Source: Sphingomonas sp. ERG5 (GTDB lineage: Bacteria > Pseudomonadota > Alphaproteobacteria > Sphingomonadales > Sphingomonadaceae). From it: a DNA stretch of 64,000 nt. Below are positions 48,559-57,284 of the stretch, in pieces; position 1 is the first letter of the stretch, and the number at the start of each line of letters is the position of its first letter. The notes beneath the pieces were generated by a model. It saw nothing but the letters and a program-made list of their open reading frames with translations. It was not told the DNA's origin and ran no database searches. The translations under genes and the position numbers were made by a program. The DNA lies in contig NZ_JSXI01000027.1 of the NCBI RefSeq assembly GCF_000803065.1, positions 1 to 64,000 of the forward strand, written 5' to 3'.

Positions 48559-48573
48559 TTAATTTCAAATTAA
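48559..48573 (-). promoter_or_regulatory. CtrA box upstream of ctrA
   Basis: TTAATTTCAAATTAA is an exact TTAA-N7-TTAA site, 97 bp before the ctrA start codon. A further TTAA half-site lies at 48530-48533. The full site matches the known CtrA recognition sequence and implies autoregulation. Confidence 0.85.
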
Positions 48574-48603
48574 TCGGCCTGACTCCACGAGTCGCGGGGA
48601 ATC

Positions 48604-49512
48604 TCAATGGCGCGATTCATCGCAGAGGTTACGAAACCGGTCGCTCAGGAAGGCGATCAGCGCTTCCACCCGGGCGGGGCGCAGATTGCTCGGCGGGGTC
48701 ATCAGGTGCAGCGCGATCGGTGGTCCACGCCAGTCGGTCAGGATCGCCACCAGCGTGCCGTCGGCCAGATCGGCGCCGACGATGAAGTCGGGCAACGTAC
48801 CGATGCCGAGCCCCGCGCGGAGCGCCGGCAACAGGGCGTCGCCATTATTGGCGCGCAACGGGCCGGTCGGTCGCACCGCCGCTTCGCCGCCATCGGGACC
48901 GGAGAAACGCCATGGCCCGGTGACATTGGTATAAGCGAAACAGGGATGCTCGCCGAGCTGGGCCGGATGCGTCGGCTGGCCATGCTTGGCGAGATAGGCG
49001 GGCGAGGCGACGATATGCGTCTTGATCGCGCCAAGACGGCGCGCGCGCAGCGAAGAATCGGGCAGATCAGCGATGCGCAGCGCGATGTCGAAGCCTTCGG
49101 CGACGATATCGACCTTGGCGTCGGACAAATGCAGGTCGATCTCGATTCCGGGATGTGCGGTCAGGAATTCCGCGATGGCCGGCGCGACCTTGGCCAACCC
49201 GAGCGTCATGGGGGCGGTCATCCGCACCAGCCCGGTTGGCGCGGTCGCGGCATCGCGCGCCGCTTCTTCCGCCGCATTGGCTTCGGCGAGGATGCGCGCG
49301 GCATGTTCGGCAAGGCCTTTGCCGCTTTCGGTCAGGGTCAGGCGCCGCGAATTGCGATGGAACAGCGACTGGCCGAGATGCGCCTCCAATCGGGTGATCG
49401 CCTTCGACACCGTTGCCTTGGACACGCCGATCGCATCGGCCGCACCGCTGAACGATCGGTGATCGACCACGCTGGCGAAGATCGCCCAGGCTTCGAGATC
49501 GGGCAGGCGCAT
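48604..49512 (-). CDS. LysR-family transcriptional regulator
   Basis: 302 aa. HTH at residues 1-60 ('LEAWAIFASVVDHRSFSGAADAIGVSKATVSKAITRLEAHLGQSLFHRNSRRLTLTESG') and a substrate-binding domain of the CrgA-like type (about 90-295). It is divergent from the pirin gene at 49641; pairs of LysR regulators with pirin and WrbA are common in Proteobacteria and respond to quinones or other electrophiles. A 9-bp inverted repeat in the intergenic space is the likely operator. Confidence 0.94.
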   Translation of the reverse strand: MRLPDLEAWAIFASVVDHRSFSGAADAIGVSKATVSKAITRLEAHLGQSLFHRNSRRLTLTESGKGLAEHAARILAEANAAEEAARDAATAPTGLVRMTAPMTLGLAKVAPAIAEFLTAHPGIEIDLHLSDAKVDIVAEGFDIALRIADLPDSSLRARRLGAIKTHIVASPAYLAKHGQPTHPAQLGEHPCFAYTNVTGPWRFSGPDGGEAAVRPTGPLRANNGDALLPALRAGLGIGTLPDFIVGADLADGTLVAILTDWRGPPIALHLMTPPSNLRPARVEALIAFLSDRFRNLCDESRH

Positions 49513-49546
49513 CTTTTAACTCCCTCACGCGGGTAGTACGCTTAGC

Positions 49547-49578
49547 AATGGAAACGATCAGTTTCTAGTGTTTCCATT
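49547..49578. promoter_or_regulatory. Inverted repeat between the LysR and pirin genes (probable operator)
   Basis: AATGGAAAC (49547-49555) and GTTTCCATT (49570-49578) are perfect arms separated by 14 bp; an inner GAAAC/GTTTC pair (49551-49555 and 49561-49565) adds a third half-site. The placement between divergent genes fits LysR binding. Confidence 0.65.
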
Positions 49579-49640
49579 TACCGCATGATCAAAAACTCTA
49601 TCTTGGCGGCAACAGATGAACACCCAGGAGGAGCTTCGAC

Positions 49641-50375
49641 ATGATCGGCACTCAGGAAAAAACCAGGGAGCAGGGAAAGATTGACCGACGCAGCTTTGCA
49701 AGCCTCGGCCATGCCGATCATGGCTGGCTCAACGCGCGGCATCATTTTTCCTTTGCCGACTATCACGATCCCGGCCGCATGGGCTGGGGCGCGATCCGCG
49801 TGTGGAACGACGACGAGATCGCCGCCAACAGCGGCTTCCCGCCACACCCGCACCGCGACATGGAAATCATCACCTATGTGCGCAGCGGTGCGATCACCCA
49901 TCAGGATTCGATGGGCAACAAGGGTCGCACCGGCGCGGGCGATGTGCAGGTGATGAGCGCAGGCACAGGCGTGCGCCATGCCGAATATAATCTCGAACCC
50001 GAAACCACTACATTGTTCCAGATCTGGATCGAACCGAGCCGCACCGGTGGTGCGCCAAGCTGGGGGGCCAAGCCATTCCCGAAGGATGGTCGTGATGGCA
50101 GGTTCGCAGTGCTCGCCAGTGGTTTTGCCGAGGACAAGGACGCGCTCCCGATCCGTGCCGATGCCCGGGTGCTCGGGGCAACGGTTAAGGCCGGCGACAG
50201 CCTGACGCACACGGTGGGCCAGGGGCGCCATGCCTATCTCGTCCCCGCCACTGGCGCGATCGAGATTGACGGCGTGCGCTTCGGCGCGCGCGATGGGGCT
50301 GCCCTGGGCGGTGGCCAGACGGTCAAGATCAAGGCGATCGAGGATGCCGAGATTGTCCTGGTGGATTCTCAATAA
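49641..50375 (+). CDS. Pirin family protein
   Basis: 244 aa cupin-type protein like E. coli YhhW. Metal-binding histidines appear in 'GFPPHPHRDMEIITYVRSGAITHQDSMG' and 'GTGVRHAEYN'. YhhW-type pirins have quercetinase activity in vitro. GGAGG precedes the ATG. The gene lies 137 bp upstream of wrbA in the same direction and divergent from the LysR gene, pointing to a redox or aromatic-compound stress module. Confidence 0.95.
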   Translation: MIGTQEKTREQGKIDRRSFASLGHADHGWLNARHHFSFADYHDPGRMGWGAIRVWNDDEIAANSGFPPHPHRDMEIITYVRSGAITHQDSMGNKGRTGAGDVQVMSAGTGVRHAEYNLEPETTTLFQIWIEPSRTGGAPSWGAKPFPKDGRDGRFAVLASGFAEDKDALPIRADARVLGATVKAGDSLTHTVGQGRHAYLVPATGAIEIDGVRFGARDGAALGGGQTVKIKAIEDAEIVLVDSQ

Positions 50376-50511
50376 TCCATACTTCCCCGCCCCCCACGGG
50401 GAAGTCGAAGGGCCTGATCGCTCCCCCTCTTGATCGGCCCTTCCCAACCCCCTCCCGCTTTGACCCCTGATGGCGGGAGGGGGGCACTCATCAACCGAAA
50501 GGAAATGTCCC
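50376..50511. other. Pirin-wrbA intergenic region with GC-rich hairpins
   Basis: Two inverted repeats occur: TCCCCG...CGGGGA near 50383-50402, and CCCTCCCGC at 50452-50460 facing GCGGGAGGG at 50473-50481. No T-run follows, so these are not clear terminators. An AAAGGAAA ribosome site for wrbA lies at the end. Confidence 0.5.
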
Positions 50512-51114
50512 ATGACCAAGGTTCTCGTGCTCTATTACTCGTCCTACGGCCATCTCGAGCAGATGGCGGACGCCGTCGCTGAAGGTGCGCGCGCTGGCGG
50601 TGCCGAGGTGGATATCCGTCGCGTTCCCGAAACCGCACCGCCCGAAGTTGCCGCCGCCGCGGGCTTCAAGGCGGATATCTCGCACCCGGTGATCGAGGGA
50701 ATCAGCGCGCTGGCCAATTACGACGCGATCGTGATCGGCGCACCGACCCGGTTTGGGCGCATGCCCAGCCAGATGGCGTCGTTCCTCGATCAGGCCGGCG
50801 GGCTGTGGATGAGCGGTGCGCTGCACGGCAAGGTCGGCGGTGCCTTCACCTCGACCGCGACTCAGCATGGCGGTCAGGAGACCACCCTGTTCTCGATCAT
50901 CACCAATATGCTGCACTTCGGCCTGACCATCGTCGGGCTCGATTATGGTTTCCAGGGCCAGATGGGCGTGGATGAGGTCAAGGGCGGATCGCCTTATGGT
51001 GCGACGACGATCGCCGATGGCAATGGCAGCCGCCAGCCCAGTGCGACCGAACTCGATGGTGCGCGCTATCAAGGCAAGCGCATCGCCGAAACCGCGGCCA
51101 AGCTCGCCGCCTGA
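50512..51114 (+). CDS. wrbA: NAD(P)H:quinone oxidoreductase WrbA
   Basis: 200 aa flavodoxin-like enzyme that reduces quinones by two electrons. '[25 protein letters not shown]' binds the FMN phosphate, '[22 protein letters not shown]' and '[15 protein letters not shown]' complete the FMN site as in WrbA. ATG 50512 follows AAAGGAAA; the longer frame from 50470 is rejected. With pirin and LysR it forms a likely electrophile-response unit. Confidence 0.96.
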   Translation: MTKVLVLYYSSYGHLEQMADAVAEGARAGGAEVDIRRVPETAPPEVAAAAGFKADISHPVIEGISALANYDAIVIGAPTRFGRMPSQMASFLDQAGGLWMSGALHGKVGGAFTSTATQHGGQETTLFSIITNMLHFGLTIVGLDYGFQGQMGVDEVKGGSPYGATTIADGNGSRQPSATELDGARYQGKRIAETAAKLAA

Positions 51115-51174
51115 ACCACTGATCCGCATCTCGACGGCCGGTCGATCCCAATGGGTCGGTCGGCCGTTCGCGTA

Positions 51175-51981
51175 TCAGGGCTTGATTGGCGTCGGTATCG
51201 GCGCGGCTGTTGGTGTCGATATCGGCGCAAAGGGATTGGGCGGCTGGCGCATGATGTGCAGCCAGGAATCTGCGGTGTCGACCACTGCGGGCTTGGCCGG
51301 GAAGCTCGTACGGGCCTTGGCGAAGACCGCGCGGGCGGTCGCGGCACCGGACGCTTTCGGTGACGTTCCCACCCAGCGCCAGTGCCACGGCTCCCAGGTG
51401 ACGGCTTGCGGATTGCCGATCGGGAACGACAGTTCGAAACCATATTCTCGCGCATGCGCCAGCAGCCAGCGGCCCGCCGGAGTCAGCGAGATGCAGGCAT
51501 CGACATCGGGGCAGCCGGGCGCGGGGCGCAGGCCGAAATCCACTGCATAGCCGGTCGAATGCTCGCTATATCCCGGCGGCGCCACGACCCGCGCGCGTTC
51601 GAGCGCATTGGCGTACAGCTTGCCGGGGCCGACGGGGCCGCAGAACACCGCGCGTTGCCGCTCGATCGACCGGTAGCACGACACTGCGCGCAACGTGCCG
51701 GCAATTTCGGGTACTTCACGCGTCGCGCGGATCAGCCGGGTCAGGTCGACCGCGGCGGCGCGCTGGATCAGGCATTGGCCAAGCGCAAAGCCTGGTGGCG
51801 CGGCGACCATGTCCGACGTCAAGGCATCGCCATAAGGCAAATGGCCAAGGACGCGGCCGTCGGCGCTGGGAAAGGCGATCTGGTCGACGCAGAGCTGCAC
51901 GGGTGCGGCAAGCGCGAGTGTGGGGATCAGCCCGGCCGCGCAAGCGGCAAGGGCGATGAGATGTTTCAATAGGGTTCGCAC
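51175..51981 (-). CDS. D-alanyl-D-alanine carboxypeptidase family protein (VanY-like, M15)
   Basis: 268 aa from GTG 51981, which is preceded by AGAGGA at proper distance and starts a signal peptide ('RTLLKHLIALAACAAGLIPTLALA'). The M15B zinc motifs are present: 'GYSEHSTGYAVDFG' (SxHxxGxAxD) and 'EPWHWRWVG'. It would trim peptidoglycan stem peptides in the periplasm. The ATG at 52029 is a poorer alternative since it overlaps the divergent synthase gene. The proline/threonine-rich C-terminus is of unknown use. Confidence 0.9.
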   Translation of the reverse strand: MRTLLKHLIALAACAAGLIPTLALAAPVQLCVDQIAFPSADGRVLGHLPYGDALTSDMVAAPPGFALGQCLIQRAAAVDLTRLIRATREVPEIAGTLRAVSCYRSIERQRAVFCGPVGPGKLYANALERARVVAPPGYSEHSTGYAVDFGLRPAPGCPDVDACISLTPAGRWLLAHAREYGFELSFPIGNPQAVTWEPWHWRWVGTSPKASGAATARAVFAKARTSFPAKPAVVDTADSWLHIMRQPPNPFAPISTPTAAPIPTPIKP

Positions 51982-52027
51982 GCCTGTTCCTCTGGCATGA
52001 GCGCGCGCGGAGTGGCAAGGGCGTGTC

Positions 52028-52675
52028 ATGCTTGCAAATCATGTTCTGTTTCTCGACGGCGAAGCGCTGGTCATCGACAAACCCGCCGGGCTTCCGGTCG
52101 ATCGCCCGCGCGATGGCTCGATCAGCCTTGAAAACCATCTCGACGGCCTGAAGTTCGGCTTCAAGCGCTGGCCGGTCGCGGTCCATCGGCTCGACCGTGA
52201 CACCTCGGGTTGCCTGCTCCTGTCGCGCAATCCCAAGGCGCATGCCCGCTTCCAGCAGGCGTTCGAGCAAGGCTTGGTCAAGAAACGCTATCTCGCGGTG
52301 CTCGAAGGCGTGCCCGAAGGTGAAAGCGGCATGATCGACCTGGCGCTGGGCAAGACCAGCACGGCGGAGGATGGCTGGCGCATGCGTGGCGATCCCGCCG
52401 GCAAGGCGGCACGCACCGGCTGGCGCTTGCTTGCGGTCAAGGATGGTCGCTCCTTCGTCGAGTTCACGCCCGAAACCGGCCGTACCCATCAGATCCGCGT
52501 CCATGCGGCCGAAGTGCTCGGCGCACCGGTGGTCGGCGATCCGATCTATGGTAGCGGCGGCAAGCATAGCCTGCTGCATGCCGCATCGCTTACCGTGCCG
52601 CGCGAGGGCAAGGATCCGATCATCGCCGAGGCGCCCTTGCCGGCGCGGTTTGCAGAGGCCGGGTTTACGCTCTGA
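52028..52675 (+). CDS. RluA-family RNA pseudouridine synthase
   Basis: 215 aa, without an S4 domain. The catalytic motif is 'AVHRLDRDTSGCLLLSRN' with the active Asp, and the second motif 'FTPETGRTHQIRVHAAEVLGAPVVGDPIYG' is standard. The short size points to an RluA/TruC-like enzyme acting on rRNA or tRNA, but the target nucleotide cannot be told. The start is close to that of the divergent VanY-like gene. Confidence 0.92.
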   Translation: MLANHVLFLDGEALVIDKPAGLPVDRPRDGSISLENHLDGLKFGFKRWPVAVHRLDRDTSGCLLLSRNPKAHARFQQAFEQGLVKKRYLAVLEGVPEGESGMIDLALGKTSTAEDGWRMRGDPAGKAARTGWRLLAVKDGRSFVEFTPETGRTHQIRVHAAEVLGAPVVGDPIYGSGGKHSLLHAASLTVPREGKDPIIAEAPLPARFAEAGFTL

Positions 52676-53081
52676 CGTTCGCGTTCATTTCGGGCGTGGT
52701 TTCGTTCGGCATTTCCCAGGATGTCGGCAGGTCGCGGAAATGGCCCCAACGCGCCCAGTCGACGCCCTCACCGCCAGGGCGCGACGCCAAACCCCATTCC
52801 GGGGGATCCGGCCATCCGAACCAGCAATTTTGGATGAGAAGCAGGTCCTCGCCCCCGAACGAGGCGAAAAACTCCACATCAGCTGCGCGGAACCAATCCT
52901 CCTGCTCGCCAAAAATACCTTCGGGCGGAAAGGTTTTCCAGGGCAACCGCTGCCACACGATGGGCGTGGTCGCGCGCCGGTGAAAACCGCGCTCCTGCGC
53001 ATCGGCTGCATCCGCAGCCATGGGCCAGGGAGCGGGTTCCCATTCGGGGGCGATTGCATCGCGTCGATAGATGGCCATCAC
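52665..53081 (-). CDS. Hypothetical tryptophan-rich protein, 138 aa
   Basis: Not recognised. The protein has nine or more tryptophans ('PEWEPAPWPMAADAAD', 'IVWQRLPWKTF', 'QNCWFGWPDPPEWG', 'VDWARWGHF') and no signal peptide or membrane helix. Its end overlaps the synthase gene by 11 bp on the other strand. Coding potential is supported by length, by third-position GC and by the uneven composition, but a homologue search is needed to confirm it. Confidence 0.6.
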   Translation of the reverse strand: MMAIYRRDAIAPEWEPAPWPMAADAADAQERGFHRRATTPIVWQRLPWKTFPPEGIFGEQEDWFRAADVEFFASFGGEDLLLIQNCWFGWPDPPEWGLASRPGGEGVDWARWGHFRDLPTSWEMPNETTPEMNANVRA

Positions 53082-53137
53082 CTAAGGTGAAGCGAGATCG
53101 GGGATTCTGCAACGTGCGGTTTGCCCGGGGGCGACCT

Positions 53138-53872
53138 TTATTCCGCGGGAGCGAGTGGAAAAATTTCCGACGGCAGGACAATCGTCGCATACATCAGTGA
53201 AGAGAGCTGGGCCGGCGTAAGCGCCGATGGCTCACGGTCGGGCCGATCGACTGTCGCCGCAATCGCATGTGCCAGCCATAGCGCAAGCGCGATTTCGGCG
53301 AGCAGCTGCCGATTATAGCCGGGCAGCGCGACCAGGGCGAAATAGCTCAGCCACAGCCGATCGATATCGGCGAGATAGGCCGGATCGCTGAAATAGCTGA
53401 CGGCCATACCATACTCGGCCAGGAGGACCCGTATTGCTTCCCGTAACCCGTCACGCCAGGCGACGGCATCGCCGACTGGCTGGCAATATAGCGCCGCGAT
53501 TTTCGGGAAGTCGTGGATCGGTGCCGGCAGTTGTTTGAAGCTGGCGACAAAGCTGTCGCCATAGGGAGCTTCGCCGGCGATGAACGCGCCGGCGGCATTC
53601 TGGGCGGCGCCCTGTTCCGATCGTGCGGTGACCAGCGCGGTGTAGAAGGGGGCGGGTGACCCCGGAGCGTTATAGTCGATGAAGCCAGGAGCCAGCGTCT
53701 TCTCGCTTCCGGAGAACGCCAGATCGTGGTCCATCCCGAATTCAATGACGTGACGATCCATCGTGTTCCCCATCCCGTTCGATGGACGCTGATACCCGGC
53801 GGTCCCTTGCGAGGAAAGCGCAATGAGCGATGCGCGCGAGGCGTTCGGCCCCTGGAGCGGGAAGTCGTCCAT
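53138..53872 (-). CDS. Hypothetical protein, 244 aa
   Basis: No family recognised. It is probably soluble, with a helical C-terminal half ('IDRLWLSYFALVALPGYNRQLLAEIALALWLAHAIAATVD') that could include one membrane-associated helix. The start is uncertain: an ATG at 53761 (MDRHVIEFGMDHD) would remove a low-complexity N-terminus. It is divergent from the TonB receptor gene; the 90 bp between them hold the ModE-like dyad, so it could be co-regulated. Confidence 0.6.
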   Translation of the reverse strand: MDDFPLQGPNASRASLIALSSQGTAGYQRPSNGMGNTMDRHVIEFGMDHDLAFSGSEKTLAPGFIDYNAPGSPAPFYTALVTARSEQGAAQNAAGAFIAGEAPYGDSFVASFKQLPAPIHDFPKIAALYCQPVGDAVAWRDGLREAIRVLLAEYGMAVSYFSDPAYLADIDRLWLSYFALVALPGYNRQLLAEIALALWLAHAIAATVDRPDREPSALTPAQLSSLMYATIVLPSEIFPLAPAE

Positions 53873-53927
53873 CGCACCATTCAGACAGAATCCGATCCAA
53901 TTAGTCTCTCGCGGATTATCGTAAAAT

Positions 53928-53952
53928 CGTTATGTGGCTCAGCACCATAACG
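53928..53952. promoter_or_regulatory. ModE-like dyad upstream of the TonB receptor
   Basis: CGTTATG (53928-53934) and CATAACG (53946-53952) are perfect 7-bp arms, 11 bp apart, ending 10 bp before the start codon at 53963. ModE operators of enterobacteria have similar CGTTAT/ATAACG halves at nearly this spacing. The downstream operon encodes a ModE-like protein, so autoregulation is likely. A TAAAAT hexamer at 53922-53927 may be the -10. Confidence 0.6.
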
Positions 53953-53962
53953 GGGAAACATC

Positions 53963-56410
53963 ATGGCCGCGTCATTCGGGAAGTTGTTGTTGCTCGCCAG
54001 CGTCTGCCTGCCGACCGCCGCACTGGCGAAAACGCCGGTCACGCCGTCGAGCGCTGCCCCGACCGTCACCGATGAAGCCCAGCCGGCCGATGCGGCGGAC
54101 AGCGATATGGACATATTGGTCACGGCGCGCCGTCGTGCCGAGGACGCGCAGAAAATTCCCGGCAGCCTGTCGGTCATCAGCGGCGCGCTGCTCGACCGGT
54201 CCTACACCGTCAATACGCAGCAATTGTCGCAGCTGGTCCCCGCGCTGAACTACAGCTCGGCCAATCCACGCAACACCGCCTTCACCATTCGCGGCCTCGG
54301 CAGCAGTGTGGTGGCGGTCAGCCAGGCCAATGACGGGCTTGAACCGGGCGTCGGCTATTATGTCGATCAGGTCTATCATGCCCGGCCCGCGACCGCGGCG
54401 TTCGACTTCAGCGATATCGAGCGGGTCGAGGTCCTACGTGGGCCGCAGGGCACGTTGTTCGGCAAGAACAGCACTGCCGGCGCGATCAACATCACCACGC
54501 GCGCGCCGACTTTCGATACCGAAGGGACAGCGGAGCTCAGCTATGGCAGCTTCAACTTCGTCCAGGCCAAGGCGGCGGTGTCCGGTGCGCTGGTCGGCGA
54601 TACGGTTGCCGGCCGCCTGTCGGTGGTCAGCACGCGGCGCGATGGCGTGATCGACAATGTGCGTACCGGCGGCCACAACAATGCGATCGGCAATCAGGCG
54701 ATCCGCGGACAATTGCTGTTCCGGCCGTCCGAAGACCTGTCGATCCGCCTCAGCGCCGACTTCACCAATTTCGAAAGCAATTGCTGCACTCAGGTCTATT
54801 ACCGTGTCGCCGAACGGCCCGGAACGCTGCGCACGCCCGCACGGCAATATCCCGCGCTTGCAGCGCATTTCGGCTATACGCCGCCGAGCCTCAATCCCTA
54901 TGACCGCAAGACCGACATCGACGCGAAACTCGGCGTGAAGACCAATGAAGGCGGCGTTGCGGCGATCGCCGACTGGAATGTCGGGCCGGTCACGCTCACG
55001 TCGGTCAGCGCGTGGCGCTTCTGGAACTGGGATGCGGCGAATGACCGCGATTATACCGGCATCCAGATCCAGACCGAGCAACACATCCCGTCGCGCCAGG
55101 ATCAGTTCAGCCAGGAACTGCGTTTCGCATCGAATGGCGACGGCGCGCTGAGCTATGTCGGCGGGCTCTATTTCTTCCGCCAGCGCGTCATCGGGCGGCC
55201 GATCTCGATCTATGGCGCCGACGCCGCCTATTGGCTGATCGGCCCGACCACGGCCACGCCGATTCCACCGGGTAGCCCGGCGGGCACGCCAACCCCGCCG
55301 CCGACACCAGTGCCCGGTACTTTGCTTGACGGTTATGGCACTGACGGCCGCACCGATTTCCAGTCGAACAGCTATGCAGCGTTCGGCGAGGTCAATTGGC
55401 GCCCGATCGATCGGCTGACGCTGACCGGCGGCCTGCGCTACACCTATGAGGATAAGAAGGGCAGCTACGACACTTTCGTGTTCGGTGGATTGCCGACCGG
55501 CAACACTGCGCTGATCAACGCCAAGCTCTCGATCCTGCGCGGCCAGAGCTATAAGGCGAAGGTCAATGACGGCAGCCTGACCGGCCGGGCCAACATCACC
55601 TACGCCTTCACCGATGACGTGCTTGGCTATGCGAGCTTCGCGCGCGGCGCAAAGTCGGGCGGGATCAATATGTCGGGCCTGCCGCTCAATGGCGCGAACC
55701 TGCCCGCGCTCAACACCGCCGTCGTCCGCCCCGAACAAAATACCAATTATGAGATCGGCCTGAAGACGCGGCTGTTCGACCGGCGGCTGATCTTCAACAT
55801 CGATGGCTTCTACACGCGGGTGACCGACTTCCAGGCCAATGTCACCGATCAGCGCGCGGCAGCGGCGCTGCGCACCTATCTCGCCAACATCCCGCGCGTG
55901 ACGGTCAAGGGGTTCGAGACCGATGCGACCGCCGCCGTCACGTCCAATCTGACATTGCGGGCGAGCGTTGCCTATGCCGATGGCAAATACGCCTCTTATC
56001 CGGCGGGGCCGTGCCCGATCGAGCGGATCGGCAACAGCACCACGGTCTGCGATCTGACCGGCCAGCAACTGCCCAGCCTGCCGAAATGGGCCTATACGCT
56101 GGGCGCCGACTACACCCAGCCGCTTGGCGCTATCGGCAGTGCCTTTCTGCACGCGGATTCCAACACCCGCACCCGCCAGCTCGGCGATCCGACGGGATCG
56201 GCCTATACCGTCATCGACGGCTATACCGTGGTCAATGGCAGCATCGGCTTCCACTCCGCGCATGGCTGGGAACTGGCGGTGTTCGCGCGCAACCTGTTCG
56301 ACAAGGATTATATCCAGAACGTCACTATCCAGGCGGGTAATTCCGGCCTGATCCTGGCAACGCCCAGCGACCCGCGCACCATCGGGATTACGTTTCGCGC
56401 GCAGCGATGA
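53963..56410 (+). CDS. TonB-dependent receptor, candidate molybdate/tungstate receptor
   Basis: 815 aa. Signal peptide about 1-22 (ending AALAKT), TonB box 'DMDILVTARRRAEDAQKIPGSLSV', plug (about 60-175) with 'ERVEVLRGPQGTLFGKNSTAGAINI', then the barrel with the final strand '...TIGITFRAQR'. An external loop near 430-455 is Pro/Thr-rich ('TATPIPPGSPAGTPTPPPTPVPG'). The ModE-like gene follows 12 bp later, and a ModE-like dyad lies upstream, which suggests oxyanion uptake. No receptor for molybdate is established to my knowledge, so the substrate is inference. Confidence 0.9.
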   Translation: MAASFGKLLLLASVCLPTAALAKTPVTPSSAAPTVTDEAQPADAADSDMDILVTARRRAEDAQKIPGSLSVISGALLDRSYTVNTQQLSQLVPALNYSSANPRNTAFTIRGLGSSVVAVSQANDGLEPGVGYYVDQVYHARPATAAFDFSDIERVEVLRGPQGTLFGKNSTAGAINITTRAPTFDTEGTAELSYGSFNFVQAKAAVSGALVGDTVAGRLSVVSTRRDGVIDNVRTGGHNNAIGNQAIRGQLLFRPSEDLSIRLSADFTNFESNCCTQVYYRVAERPGTLRTPARQYPALAAHFGYTPPSLNPYDRKTDIDAKLGVKTNEGGVAAIADWNVGPVTLTSVSAWRFWNWDAANDRDYTGIQIQTEQHIPSRQDQFSQELRFASNGDGALSYVGGLYFFRQRVIGRPISIYGADAAYWLIGPTTATPIPPGSPAGTPTPPPTPVPGTLLDGYGTDGRTDFQSNSYAAFGEVNWRPIDRLTLTGGLRYTYEDKKGSYDTFVFGGLPTGNTALINAKLSILRGQSYKAKVNDGSLTGRANITYAFTDDVLGYASFARGAKSGGINMSGLPLNGANLPALNTAVVRPEQNTNYEIGLKTRLFDRRLIFNIDGFYTRVTDFQANVTDQRAAAALRTYLANIPRVTVKGFETDATAAVTSNLTLRASVAYADGKYASYPAGPCPIERIGNSTTVCDLTGQQLPSLPKWAYTLGADYTQPLGAIGSAFLHADSNTRTRQLGDPTGSAYTVIDGYTVVNGSIGFHSAHGWELAVFARNLFDKDYIQNVTIQAGNSGLILATPSDPRTIGITFRAQR

Positions 56411-56422
56411 GTATAGGGAGGC

Positions 56423-57250
56423 ATGACCGTGCCTCCTGATCAAGACTCGTCCGGTTCGATTGACGGCGTGCATGCTACCATCACGCTGCAAAAGCCGCAG
56501 GCAGGGCGAGTGGGTGCCGATCGCATCGCGCTGCTCCGCGCCATTCGTCGTGGCGGTTCGATCAGCCAGGCCGCGCGCGACATTGGCCTCAGCTATAAGT
56601 CGGCCTGGGACGCGGTGCAGATCCTCAACAATCTGTTCGATCGCCCATTGGTGCTGCCTTCGGCCGGCGGCAAGGATGGCGGTACGAGCCTGATCACCCC
56701 GGCTGGCGAGATCGTGCTCGACGCCTATGATGCGGCCGAGGCAGAACTCGCCGGCACCATGGCGCGGCTCGAAACCGAGCTGGCGCATGGGCTGTCGCTC
56801 AAGCCATTATTATGGGGAATCGCCATGAAGACGAGTGCACGCAACACATTGCGCGGTACGGTCACCCGCGTCACGCCCGGTGCGGTCAATGCCGAGATCG
56901 TGCTCGAGATCGCGCCCGGCGTCGAGATCGTCGCGATCATCACGCGGGAAAGCGCGATCGACCTCGATCTCGCCCCCAGCAAGATCGCGCTCGCGCTGAT
57001 CAAGTCGAGCTTCGTCATCCTGGCGCAGGGCGATGCGTCGCTGCGCACCTCGGCGCGCAACACGCTCGCGGGCACTGTGGTCCGGCGCGAGGACGGCCCG
57101 GTGAGCAGCGAGATCGTGCTCGAAATGAGTGAAGGCAAAACGTTGACCGCGACCGTGACGCGCGAGAGCGCCGAAGCGCTGGACCTCCGGATCGGCAGTC
57201 ACGCACTCGCGCTGATCAAGGCGAGCCATGTGATTCTGGCGATCGAGTGA
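56423..57250 (+). CDS. modE: ModE-like molybdate-dependent regulator with two TOBE domains
   Basis: 275 aa. The N-terminal winged helix ('RIALLRAIRRGGSISQAARDIGLSYKSAWDAVQILNNLFDRPLV') is that of ModE. It is followed by two tandem TOBE/Mop domains (about 135-202 and 208-274), each starting 'K/RTSARNTLxGTVxR', the molybdate-binding fold. This is the full-length E. coli-like layout. GGGAGG precedes the ATG. It is in an operon with the TonB receptor; no modABC transporter genes are in the window. Confidence 0.9.
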   Translation: MTVPPDQDSSGSIDGVHATITLQKPQAGRVGADRIALLRAIRRGGSISQAARDIGLSYKSAWDAVQILNNLFDRPLVLPSAGGKDGGTSLITPAGEIVLDAYDAAEAELAGTMARLETELAHGLSLKPLLWGIAMKTSARNTLRGTVTRVTPGAVNAEIVLEIAPGVEIVAIITRESAIDLDLAPSKIALALIKSSFVILAQGDASLRTSARNTLAGTVVRREDGPVSSEIVLEMSEGKTLTATVTRESAEALDLRIGSHALALIKASHVILAIE

Positions 57251-57284
57251 CGGGCGGCCTGCGTCGACGAAACCCCGTTGTCGT

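Noticed and set aside
54434-56788. 784-aa minus-strand ORF opposite the second TonB receptor
   Set aside because: It is the shadow of a strong receptor gene in high-GC DNA, has no domain and is rich in Arg and Ala without pattern.
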